A stretch of DNA of 36,294 nucleotides, from the NCBI GenBank assembly GCA_964452575.1, contig CAYVMN010000015.1, positions 1 to 36,294 on the forward strand. The letters are read 5' to 3'. The translations under genes and the position numbers were made by a program. Source of the stretch: CAYVMN01 sp964452575 (GTDB lineage: Bacteria; Desulfobacterota; DSM-4660; Desulfatiglandales; Desulfatiglandaceae). Below are positions 1 through 8,767 of the stretch, piece after piece. Every line of letters starts with the position of its first letter. Within the stretch, counting starts at the first letter, position 1. The notes beneath the pieces are model-generated. The model did not search any database, was not told where the DNA came from, and saw only the letters and a program-made list of their open reading frames with translations.

Positions 1-2262
1 CCCATTGACGCCTCTGGGAGGAATCAAGCCATTAGTACCAGAAACCCATCTGTTCTCATGCTCCTATTTGTGGCCTTAGCCATTGTGTTGGTTCTTGTGC
101 CCGAAAGGGCCTCTGCCATCGATATACTCTCGAAGAAAGACCTCCTCTCGGACGACAAGACCCCTTGGAATGTCACGGCCAAGACCCTGAGCTATGATGA
201 GGCCAAAGGGCTCTATGTAGCGGAGGGGGATGTAGTCATTTCAAAGGGCGATCAATTTTTATATGCGCAAGAGGCCGTCTATAATTCAAAGACAGGGATC
301 GCCAGGGTATCCGGAGATGTACGCCTCGAGATGGGTGCAGACGTCGTGCGGGGCAAGCAAGGGCTTTTCGACCTCAATAACAAGACGGGAGAGATACTAG
401 ACGCCTATCTCTTCTTGAGTGAAAACAATTTCCATATAAATGGCAGCGTAATGAAAAAGGTGGCTGAGAACACCTATGTGGTCAAGGATTGCCAGGTGAC
501 CACCTGTAATGGTCCCAACCCGGACTGGACCATTACCGGAGCAGAGGTCAATGTGACGGTAGAGGGCTACGGAACGGTGAAGCACTCGAAATTCCGGGTC
601 CGCGGGGTCCCCATCTTCTATATCCCGTATATAATCTTTCCGGCCAAGACCAAACGGCAGTCCGGCCTCCTTCCTCCCAGCATGGGGTACTCCACTCTAA
701 ATGGCGGAGATATTGAAGTTCCCTTTTTTTGGGCCATATCCGATCAGACCGACGCTACCTTTTACCAGCGTTACATGGTCTGGCGAGGATACATGCAGGG
801 GGCAGAGTTCCGTTATCTTGCAGATGAGCGTTCAAAGGGTGTCTTTCAGTTCAATATCCTCTCTGACAAGAGGGCGAAAAAAGACATGAGCGATCCTGAT
901 CAACTGAAGGTGAGCCCTTTTTCGCGGACCAACCAGACCCGCTACTGGTTGAGGGGGAGGGCGGATCAGGACCTGCCCCTTGGTCTTGTTGCCAGGCTGG
1001 ATGCAGACTATGTGAGTGATCAGGATTATCTGAGAGAATTCGAACGGGAGCTTTACGGTTATCGGGCGTGGACAGACCTGGCCGACGAGTCGAGACGTCC
1101 AGTCGAGGAAATCCGTTCCCCTACCCGGCGTTCCGCCCTCAGAGTGGCTAGTAATGGAGAGGAGTACAGCCTCCAGGCATTGACCAGCTACTATCAACGA
1201 CCCGAAAATCTTACCATGGACGATACCCCTCAACCCTTGGCCTCACTAGATTTCACGCTACTTCCTGAGCAGGTAAAGAGACTCCCTTTCTTTTACAACA
1301 TAAGATCAAACTACAACTATATATGGAGAGAGGAAGGGAAAAAGGGGCACGAATTCTCAATGACTCCCGAGGCTAATTTTCCTCTGTGGTTCGGCCCATA
1401 TGTCCAGTTCGAGCCGTCATTCAGATATCTCCTCGATACCAAGTGGGTCGAGAATTCCCAAGACAACGGCGATCGTCAATACAGGGGCCTATATGAGGCC
1501 AAGGCCAGACTGGAGACGAACGTCCAAAGGATCTTCGATTTTGAGTGGGGAGAGCTAAAAAAGCTCAGGCACAAGATCTCTCCGGCCCTCACCTATACCT
1601 ATCAGGGGGGTCAGGGGGATGAGGATAAAAGTCCCTGGTTTTCACCCATAGACGACATAGACGAGGTGGTAGGGCCGGGCCAGACAAAAAACCAGATCTC
1701 CCTCTCCCTGGAAAATTTCCTGAATGCCCGTTTGGAAGACAAGAAGGGCAGCATAAATTATAGCCAATGGGTCTACTTCAACTTGGAGCAAAGCTACGAC
1801 ATCCGCGAGGCGCGACAGGATAAGGAGCCTGGGGAAAAGAAGGAGCCTTTTGAACCCCTGTACGGAGAGTTAATAGTAACCCCATTTTCCAATCTTGACC
1901 TTCGAGGAACTGCAAAATGGGATCACTACGGCGGCGGACTGACAAATACCACGCTTTCCGGCCGCCTTTCCATGCCGAGGGCAGGGGGAAGAAATGATAC
2001 CTATCAACTTGATTACACTTACGCAAAAGGCAGCCAGAAGGAAATTAACCTCCTGCTCAATGTGAACCTCACCCATGGCTTCTCGGTAGGCGGATCCCTG
2101 AGAAGGGACATGTATCTCGGCCAGGACATCTCTAAGGGCGCATGGGTCGGCTACCTAAGCCAGTGTTGGGGCGTGAAATTGGGTGCCCAGTGGGAATTCG
2201 GTGAGACCAGCGTGATTCTGGCCTTCAGGCTCGTGGGCTTTGGGGGTACAACTAGCTGGTAA
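1..2262 (+). CDS. lptD: LPS-assembly protein LptD (5' end probably outside window)
   Basis: Outer-membrane beta-barrel that, with LptE, inserts lipopolysaccharide into the outer leaflet. Numbered from the ATG at 58: a hydrophobic export segment (2-20, ending RASA), an OstA-like periplasmic domain (about 38-145), then a long beta-rich barrel to residue 734 ending in an aromatic Trp. C145 and C150 lie in a TTCNGPNPDW motif typical of LptD, and C703 sits in a C-terminal QCW motif; E. coli has adjacent cysteines there, so the disulfide pattern is probably simpler. The frame is open to base 1. The ATG at 58 has no ribosome site, and the segment after it has no basic n-region, whereas the upstream codons supply arginines. 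I therefore treat the gene as cut by the window edge, with ATG 58 as the fallback start. It converges on the dnaX operon with a 14-bp gap. Family assignment is secure. Confidence 0.92.
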   Translation, partial: PIDASGRNQAISTRNPSVLMLLFVALAIVLVLVPERASAIDILSKKDLLSDDKTPWNVTAKTLSYDEAKGLYVAEGDVVISKGDQFLYAQEAVYNSKTGIARVSGDVRLEMGADVVRGKQGLFDLNNKTGEILDAYLFLSENNFHINGSVMKKVAENTYVVKDCQVTTCNGPNPDWTITGAEVNVTVEGYGTVKHSKFRVRGVPIFYIPYIIFPAKTKRQSGLLPPSMGYSTLNGGDIEVPFFWAISDQTDATFYQRYMVWRGYMQGAEFRYLADERSKGVFQFNILSDKRAKKDMSDPDQLKVSPFSRTNQTRYWLRGRADQDLPLGLVARLDADYVSDQDYLREFERELYGYRAWTDLADESRRPVEEIRSPTRRSALRVASNGEEYSLQALTSYYQRPENLTMDDTPQPLASLDFTLLPEQVKRLPFFYNIRSNYNYIWREEGKKGHEFSMTPEANFPLWFGPYVQFEPSFRYLLDTKWVENSQDNGDRQYRGLYEAKARLETNVQRIFDFEWGELKKLRHKISPALTYTYQGGQGDEDKSPWFSPIDDIDEVVGPGQTKNQISLSLENFLNARLEDKKGSINYSQWVYFNLEQSYDIREARQDKEPGEKKEPFEPLYGELIVTPFSNLDLRGTAKWDHYGGGLTNTTLSGRLSMPRAGGRNDTYQLDYTYAKGSQKEINLLLNVNLTHGFSVGGSLRRDMYLGQDISKGAWVGYLSQCWGVKLGAQWEFGETSVILAFRLVGFGGTTSW

Positions 2263-2276
2263 AAGGGGACGAGGCA

Positions 2277-3236
2277 CTATCTCCCAGCCATACGATCAAG
2301 AAAAAACACGACCAGGAAACCGATCCCAATCAGGAAAAGGGCAGAAAAGACCTCCACGTTCAATTGTGGGGGCAAGATATTGACCTGAAGGAGGGGGACA
2401 ACCTTACCGTGGCTGTCCAAAAAACTCTCCAATGTCTCCTTCCATGGCCAGACCTTCCTCAAAGAACCCAGCATCAGACCGGTTAGGATCGCCACCATAA
2501 GGTCATGGTAATTTCGAAGAAGCCATCCCAACAGGCGGGAAAAGAGGGCTATACCCGTTACCGCCCCTGCCCCGGCTATGGCCAAGACGAGGAAGTCCCG
2601 GTTATTGACCGCCTCAAGCAGGAATTGGTATTTGCTTAGAAGCACCAGGACAAAAGACCCGGATATGCCGGGAAGGATCATGGCGCAGATGGCAATGGCC
2701 CCGGAAAGAAAAAGGAACCACGGGGTATCGGGCGTGGAGACAGGTACCAGACCCACCAAAAAATAGGCCCCTATTCCTCCACCCAAAAGGCCCAGCCATG
2801 TGGGTAGGCGCCACCCCTCAACTCGTCGACTTACAGTAAAGGCCGAGGCAAGAATGAGGCCCAAAAAGAACGACCATATGTGAACAGGGGTGTTCTCGAG
2901 CAGCCAGGAAAGGACCCTTGCCAGCGTGAATATGGCCACAAGGATTCCGGTACCCAGGGCCAGAATAAATTGCCATGAAACACGATCCAGCAGGCCCGTT
3001 ATCCTCAGGGTGAGAAAGAGCCTAATAGCCTTTAGGTCAAATGACCTTATGGCATCTACCAGCTCATCATAAATGCCGAGTATAAAGGCCATGGTCCCGC
3101 CGGAGACCCCTGGAACTACGTCACAGGCCCCCATGCAAAAACCCTTGGCGCTCAAGACGAGGTATTCCCGCAACAACCGGCTATTGGGTCTGGAGTTCCT
3201 GGCCTCCTTCATTAAGGTCCTACCCTTGTCGGGCAT
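2277..3236 (-). CDS. DUF368 membrane protein, PopT-type polyprenyl-phosphate transporter
   Basis: Polytopic inner-membrane protein of the DUF368 family, members of which have been shown to recycle undecaprenyl phosphate across the membrane. The sequence has about eight hydrophobic segments. It carries two related motifs, PGVSGGTMA near residue 43 and PGISGSFVL near residue 190, the inverted-repeat signature of the family. Length 319 is normal. Last gene of the dnaX operon, 9 bp after glcD. The start used has an AGGCGAG-like ribosome site; Met9 is an alternative. A lipid-carrier role would suit an operon facing lptD, but function is taken from the family only. Confidence 0.82.
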   Translation of the reverse strand: MPDKGRTLMKEARNSRPNSRLLREYLVLSAKGFCMGACDVVPGVSGGTMAFILGIYDELVDAIRSFDLKAIRLFLTLRITGLLDRVSWQFILALGTGILVAIFTLARVLSWLLENTPVHIWSFFLGLILASAFTVSRRVEGWRLPTWLGLLGGGIGAYFLVGLVPVSTPDTPWFLFLSGAIAICAMILPGISGSFVLVLLSKYQFLLEAVNNRDFLVLAIAGAGAVTGIALFSRLLGWLLRNYHDLMVAILTGLMLGSLRKVWPWKETLESFLDSHGKVVPLLQVNILPPQLNVEVFSALFLIGIGFLVVFFLDRMAGR

Positions 3237-3245
3237 GCAGCTCGC

Positions 3246-4634
3246 CTATGACGTTGGCTCAAGAAAGATCTTTCCAGGATTCAAGATCCCCCTTGGATCA
3301 AACGCCTTTTTGATTCTGAACATCAATTGGAGTCCCGCATCAGGGATTTCCATTCCTAGATATGGCGCCTTGGTAATACCTATGCCGTGCTCGCCGCTAA
3401 TCGTTCCACCCATCTCTATGACCTTTCTAAATAATGACCTTACCAACACCTCGGCATTTTTCTCTTCTTCCGGATTTCCTTTGTCGAGCATCATGTTCAC
3501 ATGGATGTTGCCGTCGCCCGCATGTCCAAAGGCAGCAATTGGGATACCATATTCCTCACCGAGTTGTTCCAGATAGGCCGTCAGTTCGGCCAACCGGCTC
3601 CGGGGGACCACGACGTCCTCGTTGATCTTGTAAGGTCTCAATTTATAAAGTGATGGTGAGACGTTTCTGCGGGCCTCCCACAGCCTATCCGCCTCTTCAG
3701 CCGAGGATGCCGCCTCGAAACTCAAGGCCCCTCCACGGCCACAGAGCTCCCTGATGCCCAGCGCATCCTTCTCTACAAGAATCCGATCGCCATCCACCTC
3801 GATCAGGAGCATGGCCCCGGCCTGCTTGGGAATGGGTAGACCCATCTCTTCCCTCACACAGTAGAGGCATAGCCGGTCCATGAACTCAAGGATTGTGGGT
3901 ACGATCTTGTTCCTAATGATGCCGGAGACCGTCTTTGCCGCCGAGGAAATGTCAGGGAATATGGCAACCATGGTCTTCCTGGCCGCAGGCCTTGGAAGCA
4001 GGCGGAGGGTGATACCCGTAATCACTGCAAGGGTGCCTTCTGAGCCGATTATAAGGCGCGTCAGGTCATAACCTGCCACACCCTTCATGGTCTCCACGCC
4101 GGTATTTATTATCTCTCCCGTAGGGATTACCACGGTCAGGCCAAGGACGTAGTCCCTTGTTACACCATACTTTACTGCCCTCAGTCCTCCGGCACACTCA
4201 GCTACGTTTCCCCCTATAGTAGAGACCTTCAGACTGGCAGGGTCTGGCGGATAAAAAAGTTCAACGGCTTCTACCTCTCTCTGGAAGTCGGCGGTTACGA
4301 CTCCGGGCTCCACCTTTGCAATGAGGTTTTCCCGATCTATGGTGAGGATGCGGTCAAAACGGCCCATGACCATCACCAGCCCCCCACAGACAGGGAGGGC
4401 CCCCCCGCTCATGCCGCTTCCAGCTCCCCTCGGGATAACAGGAAACCCGTTCTTTGAGGCAAGGCCGAGGATCTTTGAGATCTCTTCTGTTTTTCCGGGA
4501 AATACCACCGCGTCGGGCATGAATTCCAGCTTGGTGGCATCAGAGGCATACTCGGCCATTCTGGCCCTATCTGTTATCAGGTGCTCATGGCCAACAGTGT
4601 CTGCTATTTCCTTGAGAATGCCGGCGGAGATCAT
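3246..4634 (-). CDS. glcD: FAD-linked 2-hydroxyacid dehydrogenase, GlcD / D-lactate dehydrogenase family
   Basis: Flavoprotein expected to oxidise glycolate, D-lactate or a related 2-hydroxyacid, passing electrons to a partner iron-sulfur protein or directly to the quinone pool. An N-terminal PCMH-type FAD domain (about 35-215) contains PRGAGSGMSGGALP and the PPDPAS motif. The C-terminal FAD-oxidase domain carries FGHAGDGNIH and SGEHGIG, whose histidines and acidic residues form the active site in the family. Length 462 is typical. ATG overlaps the recR stop by 4 bp (ATGA), so the two are translationally coupled. No glcE or glcF partner is nearby, so substrate and electron acceptor are open. 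Confidence 0.85.
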   Translation of the reverse strand: MISAGILKEIADTVGHEHLITDRARMAEYASDATKLEFMPDAVVFPGKTEEISKILGLASKNGFPVIPRGAGSGMSGGALPVCGGLVMVMGRFDRILTIDRENLIAKVEPGVVTADFQREVEAVELFYPPDPASLKVSTIGGNVAECAGGLRAVKYGVTRDYVLGLTVVIPTGEIINTGVETMKGVAGYDLTRLIIGSEGTLAVITGITLRLLPRPAARKTMVAIFPDISSAAKTVSGIIRNKIVPTILEFMDRLCLYCVREEMGLPIPKQAGAMLLIEVDGDRILVEKDALGIRELCGRGGALSFEAASSAEEADRLWEARRNVSPSLYKLRPYKINEDVVVPRSRLAELTAYLEQLGEEYGIPIAAFGHAGDGNIHVNMMLDKGNPEEEKNAEVLVRSLFRKVIEMGGTISGEHGIGITKAPYLGMEIPDAGLQLMFRIKKAFDPRGILNPGKIFLEPTS

Positions 4635-5242
4635 GGGTTAATCGGCATGCGCCTCTTGAGTGCATGCTCAAGTGTCATACGGTCCATGTACTTTACATCC
4701 CCGCCCATAGGAACACCGAGGGCAATCCTGGTAATCTTGAGGTCCTTGCTTTTTTCCGATAGGAGTTTGACGAGGAATGAAGCAGTTGCCTCTCCCTCTG
4801 TGGTAGGATTGGTAGCGATAATAGTCTCTTTGATCCCCTCAGCTTGGATTCTCCTGAGGAGTTCCCCTATCTTAAGGTCTTCGGGCCCTATACCATCTAA
4901 GGGAGAAAGGACTCCTTGAAGGACATGATATCTACCTCTAAAGACCCCGGATTCCTCTATGGCAAGCTGGTCCCCGGGTCCTTCAACCACGCAGATAGTC
5001 CCATCTGCCCGGCGTTCGTCCCGACAGATGGGACAGGGGTTATCATCGGTCAGATTGAAACAGACAGGACAGAGACTTATCTTCTCTTTGACCTCCAGGA
5101 GGCATTGGGCCAGGCTTTCGGCCAGCTCCCTATCGGACCTGAGGATATGGAGCGCCACACGGGCAGCAGATTTTTGCCCGATACCTGGAAGTCTCGAAAA
5201 CTGTCCTATAAGTTTTTCAAGAGAGTCTGGATAGATTCCCAT
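4631..5242 (-). CDS. recR: Recombination mediator protein RecR
   Basis: DNA-binding ring protein of the RecFOR gap-repair pathway, helping RecA load on SSB-coated DNA. Full-length (203 aa) with the family order: helix-hairpin-helix (RLPGIGQKSA, residues 17-26), a C4 zinc finger (C58, C61, C70, C73) and a Toprim domain with VVEGPGD followed by the VLQGVLSPLDGIGP loop. Lies 31 bp after ybaB and overlaps glcD by 4 bp. The dnaX-ybaB-recR order is conserved across many bacteria, which supports the call. Confidence 0.97.
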   Translation of the reverse strand: MGIYPDSLEKLIGQFSRLPGIGQKSAARVALHILRSDRELAESLAQCLLEVKEKISLCPVCFNLTDDNPCPICRDERRADGTICVVEGPGDQLAIEESGVFRGRYHVLQGVLSPLDGIGPEDLKIGELLRRIQAEGIKETIIATNPTTEGEATASFLVKLLSEKSKDLKITRIALGVPMGGDVKYMDRMTLEHALKRRMPINP

Positions 5243-5273
5243 GGCTTTGAACCTTTAAGGACACGACCGAAGC

Positions 5274-5603
5274 TCACAACAGTCCTGACAGCCCCGGTAT
5301 GTTAAAGCCCTTTGTAAGTCTTCCCATTTCCTCGTTCATCATATCTCGTGCCCTTGACAGTCCGTCATTGACCGCGGCCATAATCAGGTCCTGCAGCATT
5401 TCTGGGTCATCGGGATCAATAACCTCGGGGTCGATTCGAATGGAGAGGATCTCCTGTCTGCCATTGACAACCACCGTGACCATCCCGCCGCCTGCCGAGG
5501 ACTCAACGGTTTGATCGGCCAGTTCTTCCTGTAACTTGGCCATTCTTGATTGAAATTGCTGTGCCTGTTTCAAGAGATTTCCCATATTGGGTATTCCTTT
5601 CAT
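5274..5603 (-). CDS. ybaB: Nucleoid-associated protein, YbaB/EbfC family
   Basis: Small dimeric DNA-binding protein (109 aa). Shows the family pattern: an N-terminal amphipathic helix rich in Gln, Met and Lys (NLLKQAQQFQSRMAKLQEEL), a glycine-rich beta segment (SAGGGMVTVVVNGRQEI), the DPEVIDPDD turn, and a C-terminal helix. ATG overlaps the dnaX stop by 4 bp, with an AAGGAGG ribosome site 7 nt upstream. Position between dnaX and recR is the canonical one. Confidence 0.95.
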   Translation of the reverse strand: MKGIPNMGNLLKQAQQFQSRMAKLQEELADQTVESSAGGGMVTVVVNGRQEILSIRIDPEVIDPDDPEMLQDLIMAAVNDGLSRARDMMNEEMGRLTKGFNIPGLSGLL

Positions 5604-7264
5604 CTCTTCACCTCCTTGGTGTTCTCCACTGTTTTTTCATTACGGGAACCCGTCTCCTGGACCGGGGATCCCTCCTTTATTTCCCCCTGGAAGATATCCA
5701 AGATGTCTTGAATCGGCGGGGGGAGGTCTGAATTTTTATTAGATGACCGCTTTACCTCTGGCCGGAGCTGCTTCTGGACGATAATCTTCGGCCTCATATC
5801 TCTCTTGAAGAACTCCCGGCAATACCTGGTTAGCTGGTCATATCTTTCAGGGTCGTCAAAATAGGATGACGAAAAAGACTGGTTCCCGCTGGCAATCTCG
5901 AGGGCGCTATCTGAGAGTTTCACAAGCTGCCAATCCTTAAGAATATTAGATAAGGCCTTGCTCTTGGATGAAAGGAACGCCAAGAATGCCTGCCAGTCCT
6001 TATCATGCCTGCCCCCACCACTATCCTCGGGAGGAAGCCTCTTTTCAGTCCCGGTGCTTCCTTGCCCGTGAGCCTCTGAGGAGATGTCTAGGGTAGATTT
6101 GGTGCCAACAGAATATGTGTCGGCAAGTCTCTTTTCAAGGGATTCAATCTTCTTTAGGATCTCATCAAAAGAGAGGAAGTCATCAAGGTGGCACATCTTG
6201 ATCATAATGGTCTCAAGGACCAAACGGGGGTGGGAGCTGTATCTTAGGTCCTGCTCTCGGTTTATGAGAAAGTTGAGAAAGATCTGGAGCTTCTCCCTCC
6301 CCGCCTTTTGGGCCTGCCCCTTGGCTTCCTCCTCCTCGTCTTGACTCATGGGATATAGATATTCAGGAGGGGCAATCAGGATGATCAGAAGATTCCTGAA
6401 TTGCTCCATAAGTGCCCGATAAAACTCTTTGAGGTCATATCCGTAATTATAGATCCGGTCCACGATCTCCAGGCATCTCTCTGCTGACCCTTCGATAATA
6501 CTCCCCGAGGTTTCAAAGATAAGATCCCTGTCAACAATCCCTAAAATTTCGGCCACCTGCTTGTCTTCCACGCTTGTTCCGGTAAAGGAAATAACCTGGT
6601 CCAGCAGGCCTTCGGCATCTCGCATGCTCCCTTCTGCCTCTCTGGCTATCATTGTAAGACCGGATCTGCCTATTTCAATACCCTCTTCCTTTGATATCCT
6701 CTCCAAATGGTTGATGATTTGACCCAAGGGTATCCTCTTGAAATCGAACCTCTGACATCTGGAGAGAATGGTCACAGGCACCTTGTGGGACTCGGTGGTT
6801 GCGAAAATGAATTTCACGTGGCCTGGGGGCTCTTCAAGGGTCTTTAGGAGGGCATTGAAGGCCGGTAGGGTAAGCATATGCACCTCGTCGATGATATAGA
6901 TTCGATACCTGCTCGACGATGGCATATATCTGACATTTTCCCTCAGGTCTCTGATTTCATCGATACCCCGGTTGGATGCCCCATCGATCTCCTGTACATC
7001 CACGGACGAGCCATCCGTGATTTCCAGGCACGATTGGCATTTATTACATGGGTTCTCTGGCTCCCCTTCCTCACAATTAATGGCCTTGGCCAAGATGCGG
7101 GCAACCGATGTCTTTCCAACGCCCCTTGGCCCGGCAAAGAGATAGGCATGGGCTATCCTGCCGGTCTTGATGGCGTTCATCAATGTCCGGGTAATGTGCT
7201 CCTGGCCAATGACGTCTTCAAAGACCTGAGGACGCCATCTCCTCGCCAATACCTCATAAGGCAT
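5600..7264 (-). CDS. dnaX: DNA polymerase III subunit gamma/tau
   Basis: Clamp-loader ATPase of the replicative polymerase. N-terminal AAA+ module with Walker A GPRGVGKT (45-52), a zinc module (C64, C73, C76, C79), the DEVHML Walker B segment, TTE sensor and SRCQRF arginine finger. Domain III follows to about residue 360, then a Ser/Gly/Lys-rich linker and a short tau-type C-terminal region. At 554 aa it is shorter than E. coli tau, as is common outside enterics. No slippery A-run for programmed gamma frameshifting was noticed at the expected place. First gene of its operon; ATG with only a weak upstream GGCAGGG. Confidence 0.97.
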   Translation of the reverse strand: MPYEVLARRWRPQVFEDVIGQEHITRTLMNAIKTGRIAHAYLFAGPRGVGKTSVARILAKAINCEEGEPENPCNKCQSCLEITDGSSVDVQEIDGASNRGIDEIRDLRENVRYMPSSSRYRIYIIDEVHMLTLPAFNALLKTLEEPPGHVKFIFATTESHKVPVTILSRCQRFDFKRIPLGQIINHLERISKEEGIEIGRSGLTMIAREAEGSMRDAEGLLDQVISFTGTSVEDKQVAEILGIVDRDLIFETSGSIIEGSAERCLEIVDRIYNYGYDLKEFYRALMEQFRNLLIILIAPPEYLYPMSQDEEEEAKGQAQKAGREKLQIFLNFLINREQDLRYSSHPRLVLETIMIKMCHLDDFLSFDEILKKIESLEKRLADTYSVGTKSTLDISSEAHGQGSTGTEKRLPPEDSGGGRHDKDWQAFLAFLSSKSKALSNILKDWQLVKLSDSALEIASGNQSFSSSYFDDPERYDQLTRYCREFFKRDMRPKIIVQKQLRPEVKRSSNKNSDLPPPIQDILDIFQGEIKEGSPVQETGSRNEKTVENTKEVKR

Positions 7265-7325
7265 AATAGGTTACCCTGCCACGGTTATATCCGTTAAACG
7301 AGTGCCCGTGGTCCTCGTAAAAGGA

Positions 7326-7420
7326 TGGCGGAGAGAGAGGGATTCGAACCCTCGGTACCACTTTTTAGTAGTACACGCGATTTCCAGTCGCGCTCCTTCG
7401 GCCAGCTCGGACATCTCTCC
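7326..7420 (-). tRNA. tRNA-Ser (anticodon GGA)
   Basis: Read on the minus strand. The acceptor stem GGAGAGA pairs with TCTCTCC, followed by discriminator G and an encoded CCA (7326-7328). The anticodon stem CGCGA/TCGCG encloses loop CTGGAAA, giving anticodon GGA (7383-7385). A long variable arm and the GGTTCGAATCC T-arm fit class II serine tRNAs. 95 nt including CCA. Lies 61 bp upstream of dnaX on the same strand. Confidence 0.96.
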
Positions 7421-7529
7421 GCTACTGTCTTCTACCTGTTAAGAAACCAGCTTCTCTTGGCAAGGAGTATAGGTGAAGCGGCCTTCCGTGTCAATAAGGA
7501 TCACGTCCCATGATCCTGTTCCTATTCTC

Positions 7530-7558
7530 TTGACACTCAAACCAGGTTCATCGATACT
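7530..7558 (+). promoter_or_regulatory. Sigma70-like promoter of the PRC-barrel gene
   Basis: TTGACA (7530-7535, perfect -35), a 17-bp spacer and GATACT (7553-7558, 4 of 6 matches to the -10 consensus). Predicted start near 7565, about 35 nt before the GTG of the next gene. Spacing, perfect -35 and position in a divergent gap support it. Confidence 0.6.
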
Positions 7559-7599
7559 TTTTGAGGCAACTCTGAACTCTGAATGATGGAGGTGAAAAG

Positions 7600-8199
7600 G
7601 TGGACATACGATTGAATGCGCATGTTGAATGTCTGGATGGCAGAATTGGTCGGCTGGAAAACGTAATACTCAACCCCGAGACTGAAAGAGTGACATATCT
7701 GGTGGTAAAGGAAAACTCCTTTCCAAACACCCTAAGGCTTGTCCCCGAAAGGTTTGTCAAAGAGACCTTGCACGATCGAATTCTTCTTTCGATCCCAAAA
7801 CAGAAGTTTGAGGGGATGAAGGATTTTATACAAGAGGACTACATTCCACCAAATATTATGCTGTATATGGCTGAAAAGGAGGGGTGGGACTTTGGTACGC
7901 CTGCTGCTGTCTTTCTTGAGCATGAGGCCGTTCCTGCCGGAGGGCTTGTTGTTCACAAGGGAGCAGGGGTATACGCGTCGGACGGACATGTGGGCAAGGT
8001 CGATGAATTCCTCATTGAGAAAAAGACCGGACGCATCACCCATTTGATCCTCCGGGAAGGCCATTTGTGGGGAAAGAAGGACATATGGGTGCCGATCAAT
8101 CAAGTCGACCGCTATGAAGACGGCAAGGTCTATCTGAAACTCGACAAGGAAGGGGTGAAGGACCTGCCGGTCATCGACCTGCATGAAGGTATGGCGTAA
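7600..8199 (+). CDS. PRC-barrel domain protein (two barrels)
   Basis: 199-residue soluble protein built from two PRC-barrel units. The first (residues 1-65) has RLNAHVECLDGRIGRLENV; the second (about 112-180) has ASDGHVGKVDEFLIEKKTGR and HLWGKKDIWVPINQV. PRC barrels are small beta-barrels of photosynthetic reaction centre H subunits, RimM and many stress or envelope-associated bacterial proteins; specific roles are mostly unknown. GTG start chosen because GGAGG at 7588-7592 lies 7 nt upstream, with a clear promoter before it. No signal peptide or membrane segment. Followed by a decayed pstB. Confidence 0.8.
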   Translation: MDIRLNAHVECLDGRIGRLENVILNPETERVTYLVVKENSFPNTLRLVPERFVKETLHDRILLSIPKQKFEGMKDFIQEDYIPPNIMLYMAEKEGWDFGTPAAVFLEHEAVPAGGLVVHKGAGVYASDGHVGKVDEFLIEKKTGRITHLILREGHLWGKKDIWVPINQVDRYEDGKVYLKLDKEGVKDLPVIDLHEGMA

Positions 8200-8215
8200 T
8201 TATTTGATTTTTCAA

Positions 8216-8593
8216 ATGGATTTAAACCTCTCCCCCCCTCCACAGGATCTTTACAAGATCCGTGTCAGAGGACTCGATTTCTCTTACGGTTCATTTAAGG
8301 CCCTTTCCAACATTACCCTTGATATCCGCCCAATCAGATTACTGCCTTTATTGGCCCCTCAGGTTGTGGAAAATCGACCTTCCTGAAGACCCTGAACCGC
8401 ATGAACGACCTTGTTTCGAAGACCAGGGTAGAGGGCGAGGTCCTTTTGAATGATCTGAGCATCTATGATCCGGATTTCTGACCGCACCGCCTTTTTCCTG
8501 ATGGGAGAGGTCCATGAAATCGCCCTTTCCTCCGAGATGTTTACATGACCCCAGAACAAGAAGACGGACGATTATATCAGGGGACGATTTGGT
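8216..8593 (+). pseudogene. pstB: pstB remnant (phosphate ABC transporter ATPase), frameshifted and internally deleted
   Basis: Three-part remnant of the phosphate-import ATPase. From about 8252 the frame reads KIRVRGLDFSYGSFKALSNI, a PstB N-terminus. A one-base loss near 8333 shifts the frame, which then reads FIGPSGCGKSTFLKTLNRM (Walker A) through SIYDPDF and a TGA. The sequence then jumps straight to the PstB C-terminal segment SDRTAFFLMGEVHEI, then an in-frame TGA, then KKTDDYIRGRFG. Roughly 130-150 residues (Q-loop, signature, Walker B) are missing. It cannot make a working ATPase. No other pst genes are in the window. Confidence 0.85.
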
Positions 8594-8614
8594 CGACGGG
8601 AATCTTTAGTATTT

Positions 8615-8635
8615 CAGATTGGAGATTGCAGATTG
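8615..8635. repeat. Three-copy heptamer repeat (CAGATTG type)
   Basis: CAGATTG, GAGATTG and CAGATTG follow head to tail, three 7-bp units with one substitution. Lies just after the pstB remnant and belongs to the heptamer-periodic DNA also seen at 8768-8865 and 35593-35664. Confidence 0.6.
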
Positions 8636-8636
8636 G

Positions 8637-8663
8637 GCTTTGTACCCTTCAGTTGTACAAAGC
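8637..8663 (+). terminator. Hairpin, possible weak terminator
   Basis: Perfect 9-bp arms GCTTTGTAC (8637-8645) and GTACAAAGC (8655-8663) with a 9-nt loop, followed by ATTTTAAT. The trailing T-run is short, so termination of the PRC-barrel/pstB transcript is only plausible. Confidence 0.4.
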
Positions 8664-8731
8664 ATTTTAATCACTTAAGCCGTTGCACCCAAAAAGCTTT
8701 GCCAGTTCTCGTTGATCCTCGATTCTGGTTT

Positions 8732-8759
8732 CTGGATCCTGGATGTTTCCAGGATCCAG
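8732..8759. repeat. Perfect 12-bp inverted repeat
   Basis: CTGGATCCTGGA (8732-8743), loop TGTT, TCCAGGATCCAG (8748-8759). Its arms are made of the same ATCCAG word as the adjacent tandem array, so it looks like an inverted junction of that repeat rather than a terminator; no T-tract follows on either strand. Confidence 0.8.
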
Positions 8760-8767
8760 CACCGAGC

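Noticed and set aside
7265..7325. SRP (4.5S) RNA between dnaX and tRNA-Ser
   Set aside because: This place often holds ffs, but the conserved GGTCAGG and GGAAG apical motifs are absent and the gap is only 61 bp.
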